Origin: CAYJLW01 sp964370965
GTDB taxonomy: Bacteria; Actinomycetota; Acidimicrobiia; UBA2766
Reading direction: 5' to 3'
Length of the DNA: 64,000 nucleotides
Assembly (NCBI GenBank): GCA_964370965.1
Contig: CAYJLW010000001.1
Coordinates: 102,503 to 166,502, forward strand
This document shows positions 15,745 to 24,062 of this stretch, piece by piece. Made by a program: the position numbers and the translations under genes. The notes under the pieces are model-generated. The model made no database searches. It had not been told where the DNA came from and saw nothing but the letters and a program-made list of their open reading frames with translations. Position 1 is the first letter of the stretch. Every line of letters begins with the position of its first letter.

Positions 15745-16773
15745 CTACGAGGCCGTCACCGCCCCGGAGGAGGGGACGAGTGACCACCATGTCGTACCCG
15801 CTGCGAGGGCGAGGGGCTTGCCCGCCTGGTCCTGAAGCCGGGTCGGCGTCGAAGGTGCCACACGGGACCAGGTGCAGGGTGTCACCGTGGCGCCCCTGGC
15901 CACGAAGCAGTTCCCGTTGCCGACCACCTTCCAGGACGGAGCCGGGTTGCCGGCGGCGTCCTTGACTCCCGTCCGCTCCATCTCGACGGTCTGGAAGACG
16001 AGGTTCGTGAAGGCCACGGGGGCGCCGCTCGGGACGGTCTGGGGGTTCGGCCCCTTCATCCGCCTGTAGCGGCCGGTGGCACCGTCCCAGGTCCACGTGA
16101 CCACGTTGCGGGGTGCGAACGTCACCTTCAACGTTCCTGCCGGGGTTCCGCCGGGGAGGGGCGTGGAGGCGAACGACCACTGCTCGGGTGGGGCGCCGTT
16201 CTTCTGCGCGAGGGAGTCGTAGATTGCCTGTGAGCTCGTGAAGACGTTGTGGGGCGCCCTCCGGGAGCGGTTGCGAGTGAAGAGCTTCGCCCACTCGCTG
16301 TCCTGGGTGCGGGTCTCGATCCCGGCGCGCTCGACCTCCCGGAGGAACGCTGCCGCGCCCCCCGAGAAGACGAGGACGGGACGCCCCAGGGAGCCGGCGA
16401 GGACGGGGTCGACGGGTCGCACGGAGCGGATGGGCCCGATCTCCGGGACGTCCTGGGAGTGCACCACAGCCATGAACCTGGTGAGGCCGCCCTCCACGAC
16501 CTCCTCGTAGACGACGTCGCTGAGGTCGAGGCCGGCCTGGGGCTGTGCCGCCGGGGCGTTGTCGATCTTGAACAGCAGCGCCCGGCGTTGCGTGCCCGCC
16601 GGCCCCTCCGGCATGCCCGTGAGCGGTGCCGGCTTCGGCTTGGTCGTCGTGGTCGTGGTCGTGGGCCGCTTCCTGGGCGACGCGGAGGGCTCATCGAAGC
16701 CGGTGCCCGACGCGCACGCCCCCAGGAGAGCGGCGACGGCGAGAAGGGAAGCCACCCTGCGGGTCTGTGCCAT
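15745..16773 (-). CDS. DUF3048 domain lipoprotein
   Basis: Exported lipoprotein of unknown function. The signal peptide ends in a lipobox, LLGAC, with the lipidated cysteine at residue 20. A Thr/Pro/Lys linker of about 35 residues comes next. The rest matches the DUF3048 family: ALLFKIDNAPAAQPQAGLDLSDVVYEEVVEGGLTRF is the diagnostic block, followed by VPEIGPIRSVRPVD. The C-terminal half contains VTWTWDGATGRY and NLVFQTV. The length of 342 aa is typical. I use ATG 16773 because it begins the signal peptide and lies 7 nt after TATCAC(T); longer upstream in-frame sequence runs antisense through the acyl-CoA dehydrogenase gene. The family is often found in Firmicutes and Actinobacteria with cell-envelope genes; no function is assigned. 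Confidence 0.85.
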   Translation of the reverse strand: MAQTRRVASLLAVAALLGACASGTGFDEPSASPRKRPTTTTTTTKPKPAPLTGMPEGPAGTQRRALLFKIDNAPAAQPQAGLDLSDVVYEEVVEGGLTRFMAVVHSQDVPEIGPIRSVRPVDPVLAGSLGRPVLVFSGGAAAFLREVERAGIETRTQDSEWAKLFTRNRSRRAPHNVFTSSQAIYDSLAQKNGAPPEQWSFASTPLPGGTPAGTLKVTFAPRNVVTWTWDGATGRYRRMKGPNPQTVPSGAPVAFTNLVFQTVEMERTGVKDAAGNPAPSWKVVGNGNCFVARGATVTPCTWSRVAPSTPTRLQDQAGKPLALAAGTTWWSLVPSSGAVTAS

Positions 16774-16780
16774 GACGGAA

Positions 16781-16826
16781 GTGATAGCAGCGCGGGCCCG
16801 TGCGGCGGTACCCCGGCGTGTACGCT
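16781..16826. promoter_or_regulatory. Divergent promoters for the DUF3048 and acyl-CoA dehydrogenase genes
   Basis: TATCAC(T) at 16781-16786 on the minus strand is 7 nt from ATG 16773. TACGCT at 16821-16826 on the plus strand is 8 nt from GTG 16835. Both spacings fit leaderless mRNAs. The 61-bp gap is otherwise featureless. Confidence 0.5.
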
Positions 16827-16834
16827 CCCGCGCC

Positions 16835-18007
16835 GTGACGGGAGAAACGCTCCGTGCGGAACTCGTGCGCCTCGTCCGCGACTTCGTCGAGGCGGAGGTC
16901 GTCCCGGCCGCCGCTGAGCACGACGCCCAGGACACGTACCCGGGCGCCATCATCGACGGCATGCGGGAACTCGGCCTTTTCGGCATCACCGTGCCCGAGG
17001 AGTACGGCGGCCTCGGTCTCGACCTCACGACATACTCCATGGTCGTCGAAGAGCTCGCACGCGGGTGGATGTCCACGTCGGGTGTCCTCAACACCCACTT
17101 CATGACGTGCTTCCTCGTCAACACGTTCGGCACCGAGGACCAGCGGCGGCGCTTCCTCCCGCGCCTCGCGAGAGGCGAGGTACGGGGGGCCTTCTCGATG
17201 TCGGAGCCCGACTGCGGATCCGACGTGCAGGCGATCCGCACGAGCGCCGTCCGTGACGGCGACGAATACGTCGTGCGCGGAACGAAGATGTGGGTCACGA
17301 ACGGCCTTCACGCGGGTGTCATGAGCACCCTGGTGAAGACGACCGTGGGCACAGAACCGGCGCACCGGGGGATGAGCGTGCTGCTCGTGGAGAAGCAGCC
17401 GGGGCGCGAGCGCGACGGCGGTGTCCTCGTGACCCGCCGGATCCACAAGCTCGGCTACCGGGGCATCGAGACCGTCGAGATCGTCTTCGACGACCACCGG
17501 GTCCCGGCGGCGGATCTCCTCGGGGGCGAGGAGGGCCACGGGTTCCAGCAGATGATGGCGGCCGTCGAGCTCGGCCGGGTGAACATCGCGTCGCGGGCCG
17601 TGGGTGTGGCCCAGCGGGCCTTCGAAGAGTCCATCCGGTACGCGCAGCAGCGTCACAGCTTCGGCCGGCCCATCGCCGAGCACCAGGCGATCCAGTTCAA
17701 GCTCGCCGAGATGGCCACGAAGATCGCCGCCGCCCGTCTCCTCGCCCGCGACGCTGCCGCCAGGAAGGACTCGGGGGACCGTTCCGACCTCGAGGCCGGG
17801 ATGGCGAAGTACTTCGCCTCCGAGGCTTGCCAGGAGGTCTGCACGGAGGCCCTCCGCCTCTTCGGCGGGTACGGCTACGCGGCGGAGTTCCCGATCGAGC
17901 GCCTGTACCGTGACGCCCCCCTCATGCTCGTGGGCGAGGGCACGAGCGAGATCCAGAAGCTGGTCATCGCGAGACGCCTGCTGGAGCGGTGGCGGTTCCC
18001 CGCCTGA
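16835..18007 (+). CDS. Acyl-CoA dehydrogenase
   Basis: FAD-dependent alpha,beta-dehydrogenation of an acyl-CoA, passing electrons to ETF. The domains are in normal order: an N-terminal helical domain (EYGGLGLDLTTY), the middle beta-domain with FSMSEPDCGSD and KMWVTNG, and a C-terminal helical domain with YAQQRHSFGRPIAEHQAIQFKLAEMA and LFGGYGYAAEFPIERLYRDA. The catalytic Glu is expected in LMLVGEGTSEIQ. GTG 16835 gives 390 aa, the standard length, and lies 8 nt after TACGCT; the in-frame ATG at 16772 would overlap the divergent lipoprotein start. Substrate chain length is not evident, and no beta-oxidation partners adjoin it. Confidence 0.92.
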   Translation: MTGETLRAELVRLVRDFVEAEVVPAAAEHDAQDTYPGAIIDGMRELGLFGITVPEEYGGLGLDLTTYSMVVEELARGWMSTSGVLNTHFMTCFLVNTFGTEDQRRRFLPRLARGEVRGAFSMSEPDCGSDVQAIRTSAVRDGDEYVVRGTKMWVTNGLHAGVMSTLVKTTVGTEPAHRGMSVLLVEKQPGRERDGGVLVTRRIHKLGYRGIETVEIVFDDHRVPAADLLGGEEGHGFQQMMAAVELGRVNIASRAVGVAQRAFEESIRYAQQRHSFGRPIAEHQAIQFKLAEMATKIAAARLLARDAAARKDSGDRSDLEAGMAKYFASEACQEVCTEALRLFGGYGYAAEFPIERLYRDAPLMLVGEGTSEIQKLVIARRLLERWRFPA

Positions 18008-18099
18008 TGGGACGGGTCCGGCGAGTTCCCGGCCCCGCCACAGCGTGGGGAGAGTGTGGCATGACGAGCGTCCCTCGAGGTCAACGGACGTCCCTTCGG

Positions 18100-18117
18100 G
18101 GCTCCTCCCGAGGAGCC
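18100..18117 (+). terminator. Hairpin between acyl-CoA dehydrogenase and kinase genes
   Basis: GGCTCCT-cccg-AGGAGCC is a perfect 7-bp stem in the 144-bp gap, 93 nt after the dehydrogenase stop. It could terminate that transcript or lie in the leader of the kinase gene. No U-tract follows. Confidence 0.4.
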
Positions 18118-18151
18118 GGGGGGCGGCTCAAGGCGTGTTCGGAACCCGTCG

Positions 18152-20173
18152 ATGCTGCACGTCATGGGAGAACGTGAGGGGTCCGCCGGGGTGGAGCCCG
18201 ACGCCGGGCTGGTGAGCCGCGCGCTGGAGGCGTCGGGGAACGGGATCCTGATCACCGACCCCCGGCGGACGGACAACCCCATCGTCTACGTGAACGCCGC
18301 CTTCGAGCGGCTCACGGGCTACCGTGCCGTCGACGCCATCGGTCGCAACCCCCGCTTCCTGCACCGCGACGACAGCGATCAGGCGGCGCTCTCGGAGCTC
18401 CGCAGGGGCGTGGCCGAGGCGCGTCCCGCGAGTGTCGTCCTGCGCAACTACCGCCGGGACGGGCGCCAGACATGGGTCGAGCTCGACGTGTCTCCCGTCT
18501 TCGACGACGACGACGTCCTCGTGGCCTTCATCGGCGTCCAACACGACGTCACGCTGCACAAGTTCGCCGAGGAGGCGCTCCTGCACGCCCGGACACAGGC
18601 ACTCGCCGCGTCCCGGTTGAAGTCGGAGTTCCTGGCCACGATGAGCCACGAGATCCGCACGCCGATGTCGGCGATCATCGGGATGAGCGACCTTCTCCTC
18701 GACATGGGTCTCGACGAGGAGCAGACGGGGGCGGCGCGCATGGTGCGCGACGCCGCGGGTTCACTCATGCAGATCCTGGACGACATCCTCGATTTCTCCC
18801 GCATCGAGGCGGGGGAGCTCACTCTGGAGGCGAGGGACTTCGAGCCCGGGCGCCTTCTCGAGGAGGTCGTCGGTCTCCTCGGCCAGCAGTCCAGGGACAA
18901 AGGACTCGCCCTCTCTGTCCACGTGGACGGCCTCGTCTCTCCGGTGCTCACCGGCGACCCGCTCCGGCTCCGGCAGGTCCTCGTGAACCTCGTCGGGAAC
19001 TCCCTCAAGTTCACCGACGAGGGCAGTGTCGAAGTGCGGGTGGGGCAGCTCGCGAGCGACGCCGCCACGGAGACGATCCGCTTCGAGGTCGCCGACACCG
19101 GAATCGGTCTCGACGCCGCCGACCACGCCCGCCTCTTCCAGCCGTTCACGCAGGCGGACGGGTCCATCACCCGCAAGCACGGGGGAACCGGTCTCGGCCT
19201 GTCCATCTGCCGGCGTCTCGTCGATCTCATGGGCGGCACGATCGGGGCGGAGGGCGAGCCGGGTGGCGGAGCCATGTTCTGGTTCACCGTCCGGCTCCTG
19301 AGACCCGAGACTGCGCCGGGTCCCGCTGTCACGCCCGTGGCCACGGCGACGCCGCCACGCCCGGTCATGCCCAGCGTCCCGCCGCCCGCGCCCGAGACGG
19401 ACGCCGGCGGCGCGCATGTCCTCCTGGCGGAAGACAACGAGGTCAACCAGCGGGTCGCGTGTCTGCAGCTCAAGAAGCTGGGCTACTCGGTCGATGTGGT
19501 CGCGAACGGACGCGAGGCCGTCGAGGCGGTCCGGCGGCGCCGCTACGGCGTCGTCCTCATGGACTGCCAGATGCCCGTGATGGACGGCCTCGAGGCCACC
19601 CGCACGATCAGGCGGGCGGAGCGGCCCGACGGCGGGCGGCTCCCGATCATCGCCATCACGGCGAACGCCATGGTCGGGGACAGGGAGGCGTGTCTGGCGG
19701 CCGGCATGGACGAGTACATCGCCAAACCGGTCGACATCGGCGTGCTGAGCGAGACGCTGGAGAGATGGATGGACGAACAGGTGGAACCGATGGACGTGCA
19801 GAACGCGACCGGCAGCGCCGGCAGCGTGGAGGTGCTGGACGCCGAGGTCCTCGCGTCCCTCCGGGAGCTGCAGGCCGACGACGACCCTGACTTCGTCGCC
19901 GAGCTCATCGACGTGTTCCTGGAGGACTCCCCGGCGCGGTTGCGGGACATACGCGCGGCAGCGGCGGAAGGTGACGCAGACCGCCTCGTGCGGGCCGCCC
20001 ACACCCTGAAGTCCGCCTCGGCGAACGTCGGGGCCGCGCGGGTCTCAGACGTCTGTGCCCGCATCGAGGATCGGGGCAAGATGGGCGACCTCGCCGACGC
20101 CATGGCCATGGTGCAGGCCGTCGAGGCGGAGTTCGAGCGCGCCGCCCACGCTCTCATGCACGAGCGGGGCTGA
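18152..20173 (+). CDS. Hybrid histidine kinase: LOV-like PAS, HisKA, HATPase, receiver, HPt
   Basis: Multistep phosphorelay sensor with every module in one 673-aa protein and no membrane segment, so it senses a cytoplasmic cue. Residues about 20-135 form a PAS domain closest to LOV photosensors (NPIVYVNAAFERLTGY, NYRRDG, GVQHDVT). The flavin-adduct cysteine of GRNCRFLQ is missing: the motif reads GRNPRFLH with Pro67. The phospho-accepting His166 is in SHEIRTPM. The ATPase carries NSLKF, DTGIGL and GGTGLGLSI. A Pro-rich linker joins a receiver with Asp471 (LMDCQMPVMDG) and Lys in AKPVD. The C-terminal HPt has His617 in AAHTLKSASANVGA. No response regulator adjoins it, so the output partner is encoded elsewhere. 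ATG 18164 is an alternative start. Confidence 0.92.
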   Translation: MLHVMGEREGSAGVEPDAGLVSRALEASGNGILITDPRRTDNPIVYVNAAFERLTGYRAVDAIGRNPRFLHRDDSDQAALSELRRGVAEARPASVVLRNYRRDGRQTWVELDVSPVFDDDDVLVAFIGVQHDVTLHKFAEEALLHARTQALAASRLKSEFLATMSHEIRTPMSAIIGMSDLLLDMGLDEEQTGAARMVRDAAGSLMQILDDILDFSRIEAGELTLEARDFEPGRLLEEVVGLLGQQSRDKGLALSVHVDGLVSPVLTGDPLRLRQVLVNLVGNSLKFTDEGSVEVRVGQLASDAATETIRFEVADTGIGLDAADHARLFQPFTQADGSITRKHGGTGLGLSICRRLVDLMGGTIGAEGEPGGGAMFWFTVRLLRPETAPGPAVTPVATATPPRPVMPSVPPPAPETDAGGAHVLLAEDNEVNQRVACLQLKKLGYSVDVVANGREAVEAVRRRRYGVVLMDCQMPVMDGLEATRTIRRAERPDGGRLPIIAITANAMVGDREACLAAGMDEYIAKPVDIGVLSETLERWMDEQVEPMDVQNATGSAGSVEVLDAEVLASLRELQADDDPDFVAELIDVFLEDSPARLRDIRAAAAEGDADRLVRAAHTLKSASANVGAARVSDVCARIEDRGKMGDLADAMAMVQAVEAEFERAAHALMHERG

Positions 20174-20221
20174 CAGGCCCGGCGGGCGTCGGGTCCCCCG
20201 GTCGCAGCGAGGTCTCAGAGG

Positions 20222-20237
20222 GGGGGCTTGGTCCCCC
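20222..20237 (-). terminator. Hairpin downstream of tRNA-Arg
   Basis: GGGGG-accaag-CCCCC on the minus strand, 10 nt past the tRNA 3' end. It also lies 48 nt after the kinase stop on the other strand, so it may serve both. Confidence 0.4.
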
Positions 20238-20247
20238 ACGAGTGGAG

Positions 20248-20319
<72 letters not shown>

Positions 20320-20329
20320 GGATGCGCGC

Positions 20330-20359
20330 AGTGTAGCCCCCGCCCTCTCCAACTACCCT
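20330..20359. promoter_or_regulatory. Divergent promoters: tRNA-Arg and lysA
   Basis: TACACT at 20330-20335 (minus strand) is 10 nt upstream of the tRNA. TACCCT at 20354-20359 (plus strand) would give a lysA leader of about 30 nt before ATG 20395. Confidence 0.5.
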
Positions 20360-20394
20360 CGGTGTCCCAGGCCCCGCGAACCAGCCCCGCCCAC

Positions 20395-21726
20395 ATGACC
20401 GACGCACTCCCGCCAGATCTCGTACCCGTACTGCCCGCGACGGCGGCCGTGAACGCCGCCGGTCACCTCGAGGTGGGCGGTTGCGACACCCTGGCGCTGG
20501 CCGAGGAGTTCGGCACCCCGCTCTTCGTGTACGACGAGGACGACTTGCGGGGTCGCTGCCGCGAGTTCCGTGAGGCCTTCGCCTCACAGCCGGTCCGGGG
20601 CCGTGTGGCGTACGCCTCCAAGGCGTTCAGCTGCCTGGCCATGGTCCGTCTCGTCGCCGAGGAGGGCCTCTGGCTCGACGTCGCCACCGGCGGGGAGCTC
20701 GCCGTCGCCTTGGCGGGGGGCTTCCCGGCTGCGCGGGTCATCCTCCACGGCAACAACAAGAGCGAGGCGGAGATCGCCGCCGCGCTCGACGCCGGCGTGG
20801 GGCGCATCGCCGTGGACTCCGAGGCGGACGTCGACATGGTCGACCGTCTCGTCACGGCCCGTGTCGGCGGCGCCGCGGAGGTGCACCTCCGCCTCACCCC
20901 CGGCATCGACGCCGACACCCACGAGTACATCCGCACCGGCCAGGAGGACTCCAAGTTCGGCCTCGGTCTGCGCAGCGGGCAGGCGCTCGCCGTCGCCAAG
21001 CGCATCGGCGGTCTGGACACGATCGTGCTCCGGGGCGTGCACTGCCACATCGGCAGCCAGATCCTCGACCTCGCCGGGTTCCGGGACGCCGTCGAGGCAG
21101 TCATGGGCTTCGTGGCCGAGGCGGGTCCTGCTTCCGGGTCCGAGCTCCGCGAGGTCAACCTCGGCGGTGGGCTCGGGATCGCCTACACGGCGGGCGAGCG
21201 GGCCACGTCGCCGGGGGAGTGGGCCCGTCTCCTGAGCGGCGCCGTCGCGGAGCGGGCGGCGGCCGCCGGCGTGGCGGACCCCACGATCTTCGTGGAGCCG
21301 GGTCGGGCGATCGCCGGGCGCGCCGGGATCACCCTCTACACCGTGGGCACGATCAAGAACATCCCCGGCGTGCGCACGTACGTAGCCGTCGACGGAGGCA
21401 TCAGCGACAACCTCCGCCCCGCCCTCTACGGCGCCCGCTACGAGGCGATGCTCGCCGAGCGTCCCTCTGCCCCCAGGAGCGGGGCAGCCACGGTGGCGGG
21501 CAAGCACTGTGAGAGCGGAGACGTCGTCGTCGAGGATGCCCTGCTGCCCGCAGACGTCGCCCCGGGGGACGTCCTCGTGACGCCCGCGACGGGTGCCTAC
21601 GGTTACGCCATGGCGAACAACTACAACCTCGTCGGCCGCCCGGCCGTCGTGTTCGTGAGCCGCGGCGCAGCCCGCGTCGTGGTCCGCCGTGAGGAGGTCG
21701 CCGACCTCGTGCGGCTCATGCAGTGA
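20395..21726 (+). CDS. lysA: Diaminopimelate decarboxylase
   Basis: PLP enzyme that converts meso-diaminopimelate to lysine, the last step of lysine synthesis, in the cytoplasm. Fold III landmarks are clear. The Schiff-base Lys76 is in VAYASKAF, HCHIGSQI follows the barrel, VNLGGGLGI is the phosphate-binding glycine loop, EPGRAI contributes to PLP binding, and HCESGD holds the active-site cysteine donated across the dimer. The length of 443 aa is normal. ATG 20395 starts the conserved N-terminus; in-frame sequence upstream would run through the tRNA. The stop overlaps the next gene (GTGA), so translation is probably coupled. With hom and thrC this makes an aspartate-family operon. Confidence 0.95.
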   Translation: MTDALPPDLVPVLPATAAVNAAGHLEVGGCDTLALAEEFGTPLFVYDEDDLRGRCREFREAFASQPVRGRVAYASKAFSCLAMVRLVAEEGLWLDVATGGELAVALAGGFPAARVILHGNNKSEAEIAAALDAGVGRIAVDSEADVDMVDRLVTARVGGAAEVHLRLTPGIDADTHEYIRTGQEDSKFGLGLRSGQALAVAKRIGGLDTIVLRGVHCHIGSQILDLAGFRDAVEAVMGFVAEAGPASGSELREVNLGGGLGIAYTAGERATSPGEWARLLSGAVAERAAAAGVADPTIFVEPGRAIAGRAGITLYTVGTIKNIPGVRTYVAVDGGISDNLRPALYGARYEAMLAERPSAPRSGAATVAGKHCESGDVVVEDALLPADVAPGDVLVTPATGAYGYAMANNYNLVGRPAVVFVSRGAARVVVRREEVADLVRLMQ

Positions 21727-22694
21727 CGCGGCGCCGGGTTCCCGCCGTGGTCCTCGCAGTCTGGCTCGGGTCTGCCGCCTGCGCAGGGACAACGCAGGAG
21801 AGCCGCATCGCCGACGCCACGGCGACGCCGACGCCCACGTCGAGCGCCTTGGCGAGCGGGCCCTTCAAGGACGGCGGCGCCTACCGGTTCGCGGACGTGG
21901 TCCTCGACGAGGCCTCGTGCCGGGAGACCCCGGCGCGCGACCCGCTCGACATCGTCCCGAACCCCGCACGTCAGACGCCAGGGACCGGTCCCGTGAACGT
22001 CGACCTGGCGGAGGCGGACGTCGCCGCGGTAGCCGACACCATCGGGGACATGCGCCTCCGGGTGGCCGCCGACGGGACGCTCCTGGTCTCCTCCGCCAAG
22101 CCCGACCGCAGCGCCACGATGCCCTGGGTGGGCAACGTCGACCGCCGAAACCCGGCGCGTCTGTCGTTCACATCCGTGGCGGCCGAGTCCGGCGACCGCA
22201 CCGTGCGGGGCGTTCTCCTCGTCGAGAGCGACCTCCGGGGCCGTCTCAACCTGGAGTGGCGGGAGTCCACGATGCTCCCCCCCTGGTTCGGGCCCGCCCA
22301 CGCCGACCCGGCCCGCTGCGAGGCCGATGCGGTCGTCCGGGTCGAGCGCACGGGCGACGCCCCGCCTCCCGCCCCGCCCGCGCCCAGCGGACTCGTCGTC
22401 GTGCAGAAGGCCACGCCCCCACCCGCGGCGGGTTCCGCTCTCGCCGCCACGGTGGCGGGCCTCTCCACCCTCACCTGGTTCATCGGCGAGAGCGGCACCC
22501 TGGGACTGAAGGACGCCGACGCCAAGACCGTGGCCGTGGGAACGGGCATCCCCCGTGGGGGTGCATACGTCGTCGTGCTCGACGGCACAGCGGGAGGCCA
22601 GGCCTTCTCCCTGCGGGGCACCCGGACGGCCGACGGCGGTTTCCGCTGTACCCTGAGCGCCGCCGGGGGAGAGGCGGCCCTCGAGCTGGCATGA
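21723..22694 (+). CDS. Lipoprotein of unknown function in the lysA-hom-thrC operon
   Basis: Not recognised. A lipoprotein signal is visible: basic MTRRR, a hydrophobic stretch, and a lipobox-like GSAAC with Cys20. A Thr/Pro/Ser-rich segment follows, then a domain of about 160 residues (FADVVLDEASCRETPARDPLD; IGDMRLRVAADGTLLV; NLEWRESTMLPPWFGPAHADPARCEADAVV), and after a Pro/Ala linker a second beta-rich domain near the C-terminus (LTWFIGESGTLGLKDADAKTVAVGTG). It starts with GTG inside the lysA stop (GTGA, 4-nt overlap) and ends 51 nt before hom, so it is co-transcribed with biosynthetic genes although exported. No enzymatic motif is visible. Confidence 0.75.
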   Translation: MTRRRVPAVVLAVWLGSAACAGTTQESRIADATATPTPTSSALASGPFKDGGAYRFADVVLDEASCRETPARDPLDIVPNPARQTPGTGPVNVDLAEADVAAVADTIGDMRLRVAADGTLLVSSAKPDRSATMPWVGNVDRRNPARLSFTSVAAESGDRTVRGVLLVESDLRGRLNLEWRESTMLPPWFGPAHADPARCEADAVVRVERTGDAPPPAPPAPSGLVVVQKATPPPAAGSALAATVAGLSTLTWFIGESGTLGLKDADAKTVAVGTGIPRGGAYVVVLDGTAGGQAFSLRGTRTADGGFRCTLSAAGGEAALELA

Positions 22695-22745
22695 GAGACC
22701 GACGTCCCGATGACCTGGTGACTTGGTGACCCCGAGAGCGACGAC

Positions 22746-24062
22746 ATGAGCAGCGAGACGAGCGACCCCGTGCCCGGGACTGTGCGGGTGGGCCTGTTGG
22801 GCTGCGGGACGGTGGGCGGCGCCGTCGTACGTATGCTCGTGGACCGAGCAGGGCCCGTCGAGGCCAAGACCGGGATTGCCCTCGAAGTCGTCCGCGTGGC
22901 CGTGCGCGACGTCGAGCGCGACCGCGACGTGCCCCTCGGGGCCGAGCATTTCACGACCGACCCCGAGCGGGTCGTGGCCGCGAGCGACGTCGACGTCGTC
23001 GTCGAGGTGATGGGCGGCCTCGACCCGGCCGGGGCTCTGGTCGCGACGGCGCTGCAGGCGGGCAAGCCGGTGGTGACGGCGAACAAGGAGCTCATGGCCG
23101 ACAGGGGGCCGGAGCTCCTCGACGTCGCCGAGGGCTCCGGCGTCGACCTCCTCTTCGAGGCCGCCGTGGGCGGGGGTATCCCGCTCATCCGCCCGATCAC
23201 CGAGTCCCTGGCCGGCGAGCGGATCCACCGTCTCCTCGGGATCGTGAACGGGACGACGAACTACATCCTCACCCGCATGAGCGAGGAGGGCAGCGATTTC
23301 GCCACCGCGCTGGCCGAGGCGCAGGCTCTCGGCTACGCGGAGGCCGACCCCACGGCCGACGTCGAGGGTCTCGACGCGGCGGCCAAAGCGGCGATTCTCG
23401 CTTCCCTGGCGTTCGGGACCCGTGTGCACGCGTCCGACGTCCACACCGAGGGGATCACGGGCCTCCTGGTGCGCGACATCGAGCTCGGCAAGCGCCTGGG
23501 CTACGCCGTGAAGCTTCTTGCCGTCGCGGAGGCCGACGAGGGGGGGGTAGCGGTGCGGGTGCACCCTGCCCTGCTCCCAGTGACGCACCCGCTCGCGGCC
23601 GTGCGGCTCTCCTTCAACGCCATCTTCATCGAGGGCGAGAACGTGGGTGAGCTCATGTTCTACGGCCGGGGCGCCGGAGGCGGCCCCACCGCCACTGCCG
23701 TCGTGGGCGACGTCATCGACGCCGCCCGGAACCTCCGCCAGGGAGCCCGGGGTCCGCACGCTGCTCCGCCGGTCGGGACGTCGGTGAGGGCCCTGGCGGA
23801 CGTCGCCGGCCAGTTCTACGTGCGCCTCGAGGTGGTCGATCGCCCCGGTGTCCTCGCCGCGGTCGCCGGTGTCTTCGGCGCTCATGGCGTCTCGATCCGT
23901 TCCGTGATCCAGGAGGGGCGCGAGAACGACGCCGAGCTCGTGCTCATCACGCACCGTTCCGCCGAGAGGGCCATGGCGGCGACCCTCGCGGAGCTCGCCG
24001 CACAGGAAGCGGTCAAGAGCGTGGCGGCGACCCTGCGTGTAGTGGGCGAAGAGGCCGAGTGA
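22746..24062 (+). CDS. hom: Homoserine dehydrogenase
   Basis: NAD(P)-dependent reduction of aspartate semialdehyde to homoserine, the branch point to threonine and methionine. The N-terminal Rossmann motif is GLLGCGTVGGAVV; VTANKELMAD and FEAAVGGGIPLIRPI are conserved catalytic-domain blocks. GIVNGTTNYILTRM and YAEADPTADVEGLDAAAKAAILASLAFG hold the substrate-binding residues and catalytic Lys. A C-terminal ACT domain (residues about 355-435: YVRLEVVDRPGVLAAVAGVFGAHGVSI) probably gives feedback inhibition by threonine, as in other actinobacteria. It has 438 aa. The stop codon overlaps the thrC start by 4 nt, implying translational coupling. Confidence 0.96.
   Translation: MSSETSDPVPGTVRVGLLGCGTVGGAVVRMLVDRAGPVEAKTGIALEVVRVAVRDVERDRDVPLGAEHFTTDPERVVAASDVDVVVEVMGGLDPAGALVATALQAGKPVVTANKELMADRGPELLDVAEGSGVDLLFEAAVGGGIPLIRPITESLAGERIHRLLGIVNGTTNYILTRMSEEGSDFATALAEAQALGYAEADPTADVEGLDAAAKAAILASLAFGTRVHASDVHTEGITGLLVRDIELGKRLGYAVKLLAVAEADEGGVAVRVHPALLPVTHPLAAVRLSFNAIFIEGENVGELMFYGRGAGGGPTATAVVGDVIDAARNLRQGARGPHAAPPVGTSVRALADVAGQFYVRLEVVDRPGVLAAVAGVFGAHGVSIRSVIQEGRENDAELVLITHRSAERAMAATLAELAAQEAVKSVAATLRVVGEEAE

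Noticed and set aside
16772..18007. ATG 16772 as start of the acyl-CoA dehydrogenase
   Set aside because: It would add 21 Arg/Ala-rich residues, overlap the divergent lipoprotein start codon and precede the TACGCT element. GTG 16835 gives the normal 390 aa.
18152..20173. Calling the hybrid kinase a functional blue-light photoreceptor
   Set aside because: The adduct-forming cysteine is Pro67, so classical LOV photochemistry is not possible.
21621..23954. A 777-codon minus-strand open frame opposite lysA, the lipoprotein and hom
   Set aside because: Shadow frame. Composition is repetitive and the plus strand carries well-conserved enzymes throughout.
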